Shown piece by piece: positions 1 through 8,100 of a stretch of DNA of 18,644 nt. Position 1 is the stretch's first letter. Each line of letters begins with the position of its first letter. The DNA is from Oehlia diaphana (lineage: Eukaryota; Glomeromycota; Glomeromycetes; Glomerales; Glomeraceae): positions 325,621 through 344,264 of the forward strand of contig QZLH01000040.1 in the NCBI GenBank assembly GCA_003833135.1, written 5' to 3'. The notes below the pieces were generated by a model that did not search any database, had not been told where the DNA came from, and saw only the letters and a list, made by a program, of their open reading frames with translations. A program made the translations under genes and the position numbers.

Positions 1-230
1 AAAAAAAAAAGTTTTAAGTTAATAAATAAATATTAAACCGTAATACATAATCACATGTTATACTAAAATCAGAAATTTTATATTAAAATCGAAAAATCCT
101 ATTACAAATAGCCAAAAATTGGCAATTCCATGCTAAAAATCAGAAATATTACCAAAAAATCAGACAGCTGTATTTTAAAAGGGTAAAAATCTGATTTTTA
201 TTTATTCAACCTGTGTATATCTATAGATAG
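1..230. repeat. Degenerate AAAATCAGAAA-type repeat tract
   Basis: AT-rich sequence with about four loosely repeated blocks built around AAAATCAGAAA or AAAATCGAAA (near 65, 87, 139 and 156), then an inverted version (AAAATCTGATTTTT) near 186-200. No reading frame of useful length. It may be the edge of a decayed element whose other end lies outside the window. Confidence 0.4.
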
Positions 231-463
231 TACGTTATAAACGTATAAATTTTAATATATTGTACAATAATATATATACCGTATCCTTTATTTATAATAT
301 TTTTGTGAACTGTATACAAAATACTGATATACAGTAGAAATAGTATACGTTATAGACGTATGAATTTAATATACCGTATCATACAGTATATTTACCGTAT
401 ACTTTAATATATTTTTTACTAAACATATTTTGTGAACAGTATACATTGTACTGATATGCAGTA
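231..463. repeat. Imperfect direct duplication, about 110 bp per copy
   Basis: Copy A spans about 231-336 and copy B about 346-463. Both begin TACGTTATA(A/G)ACGTAT, run through TATACCGTAT and TTTTGTGAAC(T/A)GTATAC, and end ACTGATAT(A/G)CAGTA. They differ by indels in the AT-rich middle. The motifs TACGTA, CCGTAT and ATACAGTA recur in both orientations, so the block is rich in small dyads. No coding potential is seen; this is probably a decayed non-coding repeat. Confidence 0.55.
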
Positions 464-1014
464 TATAAAAATGCAAAAATACGTATATACAATGTAAAAA
501 CCGTATGCATATTTTTTATAGGGAAGGCTTATTTATACTGGGGTTCTCCCAGTTTTACATACAATCAAAACTTTTTATAATTAATTTCTATTCTAATATT
601 TCATAATTCATTTTTAACTTCGTAATTTTTTATTTATTCTATCATTGCTTATTATATTTATGCCATTAATTACACAATTATTCATTTAATTACATTATTA
701 TTACTTCATTTATTTCATTAAATATTTTATTTATTCGATTTTCTTTTATCATTCAATAATATTTTAACATTTTCTTCTATTTCATATTATTCATTATTAA
801 CTTTTATGTTATAATTAGATAGCTATGGATTTTTAAGTGATCAATGTACTAAATTTTCTGTTGACATAACACCTCTAGTGACACAACTATAACAAGATAT
901 TATTTTTATTTCAACTTATAATTCTTTTATTACGTTAAAATTTCAATATTTCTTATATTCATTTATTTATTTTTCGTTTAGTAACCTATACTGGGTTTGC
1001 CTTTACCTTCTTCA
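464..1014. other. AT-rich spacer without recognised gene
   Basis: Apart from a small hairpin near 538-551 (CTGGG / CCCAG), nothing could be recognised. Every frame is closed at short intervals and no tRNA or other structured RNA was seen. Confidence 0.5.
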
Positions 1015-1016
1015 TA

Positions 1017-1175
1017 TGGGCGTTTTGCAGTAGAAAGTGATGAAACTACTAAAAAAAATAAAAAATGAATTAATATAAAATCTGAACAAATTATAACATT
1101 TAGAATATTTTTGGCATATAAAAGAAAATTTGAATTTTTTTAGTAGTATCATCCCTTTCTACTGCAAAGCGCCCA
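1017..1175. mobile_element. Probable MITE with 42-bp terminal inverted repeats and TA target duplication
   Basis: The left arm 1017-1058 begins TGGGCGTTTTGCAGTAGAAA, and the reverse complement of the right arm 1134-1175 begins TGGGCGCTTTGCAGTAGAAA. About 39 of 42 positions match. The element is 159 bp, with an AT-rich core that carries no reading frame, and it is flanked on both sides by TA (1015-1016 and 1176-1177). A TA target-site duplication with short inverted termini is typical of non-autonomous Tc1/mariner-superfamily elements. The inverted repeat and the flanking TA are seen directly; the superfamily assignment is inference. A simple genomic hairpin is the alternative, but the TA flanks favour a transposed unit. 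Confidence 0.7.
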
Positions 1176-1177
1176 TA

Positions 1178-2213
1178 TAAAAGTATAGTAGTTTACGGAT
1201 TTGTTACTAATAATTTTCTTTTATTATCACATTTTCAAAAATTTAATCATTTATTAACTTTTATAATTCACAAAATTCTTTTTCATAAAAAAAAAATTAT
1301 TCTCATTATAAAATTTTTATTTATTCATTTTTTTTAATATATACTTTTTCAATATATCACATTCTTTCGTTTAATTTCATTTCTTATATATTATTCAATA
1401 ATATTTCAATATTTCTTTATAAATTTTCTTTTACTATGTCCTTTTCATACATAGTAACATTTTCTTCTTTTTCTCATAATATTTTCTCATATTATTACTC
1501 GTAATATCCCTTTTTCATGATATTACTACATGACTTTCTCTTAAAGTTTTATTTTCTTATAATAATTTTTCTTTTATTTTCTCATTTAGAATTCATATGA
1601 AAACAAAAATCTTTTAACTTCTCAGAGCATGCACCAACACCCATCGCCCATAAAATAGAAATTTATCTCATGTTACCACCGACGTAGTGCTGAGTTCGTA
1701 AAATAATATCGCTTGGTTAAAATAAAAATTAAGACAAAATTTAAAATTTCTTACTAAAATTTCAATTTGCAATAATTTCTCCAAATTATTTATTAAAATA
1801 ATTAATTTTTGCACTTTTTACTCATAAGAAAAAGGCTAAAAGAATGTATTATATATTTTTGCTAATAAAATATATTTTATTAATTTTTTTGTAACTGCAG
1901 AATCCAGGACTACTGAAATCTTGTTGAAAATTACAGCTATTTATAAAAATTAAAAAAATTATTTCTATTATTTACTAACTTTTTCCTACTAAAAATTTTG
2001 AAGATCTAAAAGAAATTCATTATCATGTGACTATCTCATGACTAAACTAAACTAAATTATAAATAAAACTATTCTAAAAATAAATAACTATAAATAATAT
2101 TGTATAACTATATTCTATCATTTCTTTTAACTATTCCGGTTAAATATTATTCTTTCGGCTAAATGTTTACCCATCGGTTAATTATTTATCTGTCAGTTAA
2201 TTATCGGTTATTA
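1178..2213. other. AT-rich spacer with one richer island at about 1620-1715
   Basis: Mostly T-rich low-complexity sequence. The exception is about 95 bp at 1620-1715 containing GCATGCACCAACACCCATCG and later ACCACCGACGTAGTGCTGAG, clearly richer in G+C than its surroundings. It does not fold into a tRNA shape by eye and carries no frame of length. It could be a remnant of a gene or element. Nothing else is recognisable. Confidence 0.4.
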
Positions 2214-2366
2214 CAATGCAATTCTGCAAAGTTTTGCAAATTTTGCAATTTCACATATTACAGCAGAATTTTTTTATAAAATCTGTGAAATTCTGCAATT
2301 TTACAGATTTCTAAAGATTTATTAAAAAAATTCTGCGGTAATCTGCAAAATTGCAGAATCCTGAAA
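2214..2366. repeat. TGCAAAATT / GCAGAAT dyad repeat block
   Basis: Repeated forms of ATTCTGCA, TTTTGCAAATTTTGCAA and their complements (TGCAGAAT) alternate in both orientations. The two ends, near 2219 and 2341, are inverted relative to one another, so the whole 150-bp block could fold back. The same motif family appears at 4955-5150 and 7200-7440. Non-coding. Confidence 0.6.
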
Positions 2367-2604
2367 AAACTATATTTGGTAGTTCATTTCTTTTTTTGGC
2401 TTTTATCACTTTATCAGATCTTTATCATGCCAAAATAGATCCTTTTAAACTTAAACTTTTTTTTTCAGTTTTAAATTTACTTTTTTTTTCTTTAAAATTA
2501 TTTAAATTTATTTTTTTTTAAAGTTATTCAATTTTATTACTTCACTTTGACAGTTATTTTTTCTTCAAAGTTATTCAAATTTGCTTATCGTACAAATAAA
2601 AATG

Positions 2605-4669
2605 GTAAGATTTGCTAGTATATAAAACTATTTAAAAAAAAAAAAATTTTAAAAAATTTTAGTTTTTGTAAAGAACATTTCTAACGTTCTTTATTACTTT
2701 TTTGTAGGTTTCAGTACTCCAAAGTTTTCTGAAACTTTGAAATGGTAAGTTTTACAACATTTTGTTGCGAAACTTTACATTTTTTTATTTTTTGTTAAGA
2801 ACGTTACTAACGTTCTTTTTTAAATTTTTTTTTTGTAGATTTTGGTACTCCAAAGCTTACTAAAACTTTAAAATGGTAAGTTTTGCAATATAACGTTGTG
2901 AAACTTAAAATTTTTTTTTTTATTAAGAATGTTACTAACATTCTTTTTTAAATTTTTTTGTAAGTTTCGGTACTCTAAAATTTTTTGAAACAAGTAAAAC
3001 GTAAGTTTTGCAACGTCTTATTGTGAAATTTTAATTTTTTTTTATTTCATAAAAAATGTTTATAACATTCTTTATTCTTTATTTTTGTAGATTTTGGTAC
3101 TCAAGGATCTGAATCGGGTATATAGTAAGTTTCAAAATGACTCATTGTGAAGCTAATTTTTTTATCTTTTTTTTGTTAAGAACGTTTACTAACGTTCTTT
3201 TTTAATTTTTTTTTGTAAGTTTCAGTACTCCAAAGTTTTCCGAAACAAGTAAAAGGTAAGTTTTACAACATTTCATTGCAAAACTGTAATTTTTTTTTAT
3301 TTTATTAGAACATTGAAACGTTTTTCTTTTTATTTTTTTTGTAGGTTTCAGTACTCCAACAATTTCCAAAATAGAAAAAGGGTGAGTTTTGCAACGTTTT
3401 GTTGCAAAACCAATTTTTTTTGATTTTTGTCATTAAAAACGTTTACTAAACAACATTCTTTTTTTTATAGAGAATGGCTCCCCAGGCAAAATAGAAACAA
3501 GGTAAAAATCTAAGAATAAAAAAAATAATTTTTTTTTAGTATTTTCGTTAAGAACATTTGCTGACGTTCTTTTGATTTTTTTTATAGAGAACGGCTCTCT
3601 GAGTGAAATGGACGTAAAGGTATGTCGCGTATAAAAAAAAAATAATTTTTTTTAATATTTTTCATTAAGAACATTTACTAACGTTCTTTGATATTTTTCT
3701 TTTTTTAGGAATAGCTCCCTGGACTATTCAAGGTGAAATAGACGTAAGGTAAGCCAGGAAAAAGGGATTTGTTATTTTTTTTTGATTTTTTTGTTAAAAA
3801 TATTTTACTAACGTTCTTTTTAAAATTTTTTTTTTGTAGATTTTGGTACTCCAAAGCTTACTAAAACTTTAAAATGGTAAGTTTTGCAATATAACGTTGT
3901 GAAACTTAAAATTTTTTTTTTTATTTTGTAAAAGAATGTTTCTAATGTTCTTTATTCTTCTTTTTTGTAAGTTTCAGTACTTTGAAGTTCTCAAAACGGA
4001 TAAAGGGTAAGTTTTGCAATGGCTTGTTGCAAACTTTTATAAATTTTTTTTATAAAAGAACGTTTCTAACATTTTTTATTATTTTTATTATGTAGGTTCT
4101 GGTACTTAGATTTTTGAAATGAAAGAATGGTAAGTTTCACAACATCTTGTTGTGAAACTATAATTTTTTTTTTATTTTTTATAAAAGAACGTTTCTGACG
4201 TTCCTTTCATCTTTTTTTAGGTTTTTACTTCTGGACGGAATTTCAAAGGTAATACTTTAAATTTCAAAATTCTATTCTTTTTTTTATTTTATTTAAACGA
4301 AATGTTAGCTAACATTTCAGTTTTATTTTTTGTAGATTTTTGCCTCTAGGATGGAATTTTGAAGATAAAATCTTTAAATTTTTAGTTTTCTTTTTTATTT
4401 AAACAAACGTTTGTTCACTAATATTCGTTATTCTTTTTTTTTAGGTAAAGGAAGCCAAAAGACAAGTTCTGAACTTATCGAAGGTAAAACCTTCAAAAAT
4501 TATTTTTTATTTATTTATTTGATGAATATTAATAATGTTCGTATTTCTTTTATTTTAGGTCTCAGGTTCCTATTTAAAGAACTTCAAAGGTAAATACTTA
4601 TAAGTTTCTTTTTTTTTTACTTTCTTTAACGATCATTATATTAATAATCATTTTTTCTTTTATGTATAG
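2605..4669 (+). repeat. Tandem micro-exon/intron array, about 17 modules
   Basis: A unit of 109-131 bp repeats about 17 times, and each copy looks like intron plus micro-exon. Predicted exons are: end at 2604, then 2708-2744, 2839-2875, 2965-3000, 3091-3124, 3220-3255, 3345-3381, 3471-3501, 3588-3619, 3709-3748, 3840-3876, 3972-4006, 4096-4129, 4221-4248, 4336-4364, 4445-4483, 4559-4589, and the terminal exon from 4670. Donors are mostly GTAAG(T); acceptors are poly-T followed by GTAG, ATAG or TTTAG; branch motifs are ACTAAC, CTAAC or CTGAC. Many exons encode F-S/G-T-P/L-K-F-x-x-T-x-K in one frame; those at 3471, 3588 and 3709 form a second subfamily (NGS.., ending EMDVK or EIDVR). Exon lengths are not multiples of three and stops arise at several junctions, so the array as a whole does not encode one protein under constitutive splicing. 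It could be a decayed gene, a non-coding transcript, or an alternatively spliced repeat gene. Confidence 0.75.
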
Positions 4670-4784
4670 ATCCTGGACTTCTGGGTTAGATATTTTGAAG
4701 CTGCTTGCTTTGAAATTTTTTTTCGTTTGTAAGTTTCTGTTATTTGTTAGAATCGAACCAACTGGAACAGTGTCTAAACCATGA
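4221..4784 (+). CDS. 3' coding part of the micro-exon gene (terminal exons)
   Basis: Joining exons 4221-4248, 4336-4364, 4445-4483, 4559-4589 and 4670-4784 leaves one frame open for about 80 codons to a TGA at 4782-4784, although phases shift from exon to exon. Exon peptides include FLPLGWNFE, LRFLFKELQ and SWTSGLDILK, which resemble each other in size and pattern. The last exon adds a hydrophobic stretch (LLALKFFFVCKFLLFV) that could be a membrane segment, then a polar tail ending TVSKP. The exon at 4096-4129 is closed in all three frames, so I cannot extend the coding region upstream. The exon at 4336 has AT instead of GT at its donor, which weakens the model. The family is unrecognised and no function is proposed. 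Confidence 0.4.
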
Positions 4785-4874
4785 ACAACATGTAAATTTG
4801 TAGTATAGAAAAGAAAAGTTAATTAGTGTAGTTTAATAATTAATTTGTATATACAATTTGTAATGCTTTTATTA

Positions 4875-4880
4875 AATAAA
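4875..4880 (+). terminator. Candidate polyadenylation signal of the micro-exon gene
   Basis: AATAAA lies about 90 nt after the stop at 4782-4784, at a plausible distance for a fungal 3' end. In such AT-rich DNA the hexamer is common, so position is the main support. Confidence 0.35.
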
Positions 4881-4954
4881 TTGACACTCATATACTCACA
4901 TAAAATACAATATATAATGACTGTGGTGATTAGTGAATAATTTATTATTTTGTG

Positions 4955-5150
4955 AATTTTTGCAGAACTTTATTCTTAAATTTTTTCGCAGAATTTAATT
5001 TTTGAATATTTTCACAAAACTTAGTTTTTGAAATTCTTCGCAGATTTAATTTTGAAGATTTTTACAGAACTTTATTTTCTTGATGTTCTTCGCAGAAATT
5101 AAAAAATTTTTTCCTTTGAATTTTTCTGGTAGGGTCACAGATTTATGCAG
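4955..5150 (+). repeat. Degenerate 35-40 bp tandem repeat (TTCGCAGAATTTAATTTTTGAA type)
   Basis: About five imperfect copies of a unit containing (C/T)GCAGAA(C)TTTA followed by TTTTTGAA or similar, for example near 4962, 4987, 5038, 5064 and 5090. The GCAGAA core links it to the dyad blocks at 2214-2366 and 7200-7440. It lies just downstream of the micro-exon gene. Non-coding. Confidence 0.55.
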
Positions 5151-5178
5151 AAATGGTGGCAAATGTCATTTGCAGATC

Positions 5179-5194
5179 TACACAGATCTGTGTA
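5179..5194. repeat. Perfect 16-bp palindrome
   Basis: TACACAGATCTGTGTA is perfectly self-complementary, and the neighbouring GCAGATC half-site extends the theme. No function can be assigned. Confidence 0.6.
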
Positions 5195-5423
5195 TCAAAA
5201 AATTTTCCGATAATAGAAAGGTTAGAGACAGCTAAAAAATTTTTATTAATAGTTCAGTTGTATACATTCTTTCAGGCCAGAATTATGATAAATTTAGTAA
5301 ATGACCAAAAAAAGCAATATCTTTTCACTAGGAATTATCTAAAAAAGGAAAGATTTTCATATTTTTTTAGCTGATTGTATGCAAACTCAGATCTGACCTT
5401 TTTATGTATATTTTAGGATCCTA

Positions 5424-5443
5424 CTAGAACTAATAAGTTCTAG
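5424..5443. repeat. Hairpin with 8-bp perfect stem
   Basis: CTAGAACT and AGTTCTAG are separated by AATA. It lies in otherwise unremarkable sequence, just after another short palindrome (TCAGATCTGA, about 5389-5398). Confidence 0.55.
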
Positions 5444-5444
5444 G

Positions 5445-6178
5445 ACTTTAACTAGATTATGATGAACCTTTCTTATCTAATAGTATAATCATAATATCAC
5501 ACCAATTAACTTCTTTTTCATCTATTATTATTTTTCTAATATTTCAGCCTTCTTCAATATAACTTTTAAAAAATTATTTTAGAGTTTTTTAAAAACATGT
5601 ATAGAATTACTAATAAAAAACTATGATATACTAGTAATTAAATTAATAGTTTTATAATTTATTTAATTATTTTAATATGCCTAAGCATCGTAAAGAAGTT
5701 TAATATATATATTTGGAATTCAATTGTCATTTTTCCATTCTTCATTAATAAATAAAATTTTAATAATTTAAGTTTATATTGTAAAATTAAGATTTGGAAT
5801 GACAGCCTTATTATGCCATTTATTATTTTTTAGATTTTTGAATTTACAGGAATTATTGATCTTCTAATTTAATTTGATAGGCACTGGTGATCTTAATGAG
5901 TTGTAATTTACTTCCAATTCACTAGAAGAAAATAAATCCAGTAAACATACTGTAAATTTGCTACAATTAAAATTAGTTTTTATAATTTTTAATATTAATA
6001 TTGACTTTAATAATATCTCTAAAGATCAGGATGAAGCTCACTAGCTAAAACTTTTAATATGATTTTTGTTTTCTCCAGTATTATTACAAATAGATCTATA
6101 AATATAAATACTGATACATTCAAAATTAGCTGTAAGTTGAAAAAATATTTTATTAATTTATGAGCAGTAAAATAGGGT
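5445..6178. other. AT-rich spacer without recognised gene
   Basis: All frames are short. Nothing resembling a conserved protein, tRNA or element terminus was seen. Confidence 0.5.
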
Positions 6179-6420
6179 TCCTCAAATTCAAATTAAATTG
6201 AATATGAGACTAATTTGAATTTGTTGAATCAAATCAAATTAAAATTATATTCAAATCAAATATCAAATATTTGTCAAATTGACTAATTAAATTAAAGAAT
6301 TTTCAAATCAAATCAAATTAAATTCAAATCAAATTAAATTAAGCTAATTTGAATTTGTCAAATTTAAATCAATTTCAAATTAAATGTCAAATGTTAAATC
6401 AAATTACGAAACTTTATAGT
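6179..6420. repeat. CAAATCAAATTAAATT low-complexity tract
   Basis: Dense repetition of CAAATT, CAAATC and TTAAATT, mostly in one orientation, with some inverted AATTTGAATTTG copies. It behaves like an expanded short-period repeat and carries no frame of interest. Confidence 0.65.
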
Positions 6421-6514
6421 AAAGATAGTACCGCAATTGATTGATCAAATCTGCAATATTGCAAATTTTGAAGTTGAATTGCGATTAGTAATCCACAATT
6501 CCGTATTAGTTTAC

Positions 6515-7175
6515 CAAACTGATTTAATAAAAAAATGTTTACGTAACATTTTTTCAACTAATTTAATGAAAAAATATTGCAAAACATATTTCAAATTATA
6601 TTTAATTAAAAAAATTTTCATAACGTTTTTTTAATTAATTTAAAAAATTGCAAAACATTTTTTCAAAGTATATTTAATTAAAAAAGATGTTTTGCAATAT
6701 TTTTTTAATTAATTTAAAGAAAAAATGTTGTGGAATATTTTGTCAAAGTATATTTAATTAAAAAAACGTTTTGCAATATTTTTTAATTAATTTAAAGAAA
6801 AAATGTTGCAAAACATTTTTTTAAAGTATATTTAATTAAAAAAACATTTTGCAACATTTTTTTAATTAATTTAAAGAAAAAATGTTGCAAAATATTTTTT
6901 CAAAGTATATTTAATTAAAAAAAATATTTTGCAACATTTTTTTAATTAATTTAAAGAATAAATGTTGCGAATATTTTTTCAAAGTATATTAAATTAAAAA
7001 ACATTTTGCAACATTTTTTTAATTAATTTAAAGAAAAAATGTTGTAAAATGTTTTTTCAAAGTATATTTAATTAACAAAATATTTTGCAACGTTTTTTTA
7101 ATTAATTTGAAGAAAAAATGTTATGAAACATTTTTTCAAAGTATTTTTAATTAAAAAAATATTTCACAACATTTT
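6515..7175. repeat. Tandem array of palindromic hairpin units, period 74-80 bp, about 8 copies
   Basis: The marker TTAATTAATTTAA recurs at 6631, 6705, 6783, 6862, 6942, 7019 and, with one change, 7098, giving a period of 74-80 bp. Each unit carries two hairpin cores in opposite orientation, ATGTTGCAAAACAT and ACATTTTGCAACAT, separated by TTTAATTAA spacers. Each core folds on itself and with its neighbours. Short open frames here are by-products of the repeat. The core matches the array at 18010-18486 except that CG there is TG or CA here. Confidence 0.8.
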
Positions 7176-7199
7176 TTCGGGATTGCTTTAATAATAAAT

Positions 7200-7440
7200 A
7201 TTGCGAAATTGCAAATAACTCGCAATTTCACAAATATTTCGCAATTACACAAATGTTTCACAATTCTGCAATTATTCTGCAATTAAATTGTGGTACTTTG
7301 CAGAATTGCAGAATTGCAAAATATTTGTGGAATTGCAGATAATTGTGGATTGCAAAATTGCGAATATTTAGGTTTAAAAATCTGCAATATTTTGCAATAC
7401 CATAAATCACAATTATTCTGCAATTGTTTATTTGCGGTAC
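7200..7440. repeat. GCAATT / GCAGAAT dyad repeat block
   Basis: Dozens of short copies of TGCAATT, TGCAGAATTGCAGAATT and CGCAATTTC run in one orientation to about 7300 and then in the complementary orientation, so most of the block can fold into a long imperfect hairpin. Open frames on both strands here are artefacts of this symmetry. Related blocks lie at 2214-2366 and 4955-5150. Confidence 0.65.
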
Positions 7441-7914
7441 TATTCTCACTTTATAGTAAAAGTATTAATTATATAATATATTATAAAATATGTAAAATTA
7501 CAAGTAGCAGAGTTCTAAATAATTTGATGTATTTGGATTGTCAAATTTTAATTGTAATCTTCTAAAGCAGATAAATTACTGCTATTATTTGTTTACAATT
7601 TCTTTTCACATTGCATTATGAATTATTGCAGTTTTTTTTTTATTTTCAAAATCCAAATATCTAACGTAATAATTATTTTGCAGACTTCAAAGTAAGCCTA
7701 TTATTTGTTTAATTTAAATAAGTTATTTTTAAAATATTTTATTAAAAAATTACCTTTGAAGTATTTTAAAAGGATTATGGAAAAAAATCCAATTTGATCA
7801 CAATTGCCAATATTTTTTATTGCCATTTTTTTCAGAATATAATGAGCAGTTTACTAATTTTCATTTATATAATTTTTTATTATAGATATTGAAGGTAATT
7901 GCATAATGGCTTTC
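7441..7914. other. AT-rich spacer without recognised gene
   Basis: No frame, RNA gene or element end recognised. Confidence 0.45.
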
Positions 7915-8100
7915 TATATATGCTGTCCAAATTATTTTGAGATGCCATAAATCTATAATTATAATTTAGAATACTGTAATTCATTCAATTTATATGTAAT
8001 TTATTATATAAAGTGCCAAAATAATTTGAAATACCATTAATTAAATTTGGAATTTTACTTATAATTACGGCAACTCAAAATAATTTGGGTAACATATATA
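7915..8100. mobile_element. Probable MITE with about 30-bp or longer degenerate inverted termini
   Basis: Left end (7915 onward) reads TATATATGCTGTCC, then AAATTATTTTGAGATGCC. The reverse complement of the right end (down from 8100) reads TATATATGTTACCC, then AAATTATTTTGAGTTGCC. Similarity continues weakly inwards (TAATTATAA), and a further copy of the CAAAATAATTTGA core lies near 8014. Length is about 186 bp with no reading frame. The inverted termini and flanking TA dinucleotides suggest an old non-autonomous Tc1/mariner-type element. The superfamily is inference, and exact ends are blurred by the surrounding TATATA. Confidence 0.6.

Noticed and set aside
4411..4593. Open frame of 60 codons on the plus strand
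   Set aside because: It runs straight through a predicted intron (4484-4558) and starts inside another; the spliced exon model explains the sequence better, though the frame overlaps the real exons at 4445 and 4559.
4748..4764. tRNA-like T-arm on the minus strand (GGTTCGATTC)
   Set aside because: No acceptor stem, D-arm or anticodon arm can be built around it, and it falls within the terminal exon of the micro-exon gene.
2605..4784. One continuous protein from the entire micro-exon array
   Set aside because: Exon lengths break frame at several junctions, and the exon at 4096-4129 is closed in all three frames; only the last exons chain.
6437..6634. 65-codon plus-strand frame
   Set aside because: Runs into the hairpin array and has the composition of translated repeat.
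6515..7175. CRISPR-like regular repeat spacing
   Set aside because: The spacers are themselves repeats of one another, there is no unique spacer sequence, and the context is a eukaryotic genome.
7258..7565. Overlapping open frames on both strands
   Set aside because: They lie in the GCAATT dyad block, where symmetry produces mirror frames; the residues simply follow the repeat.
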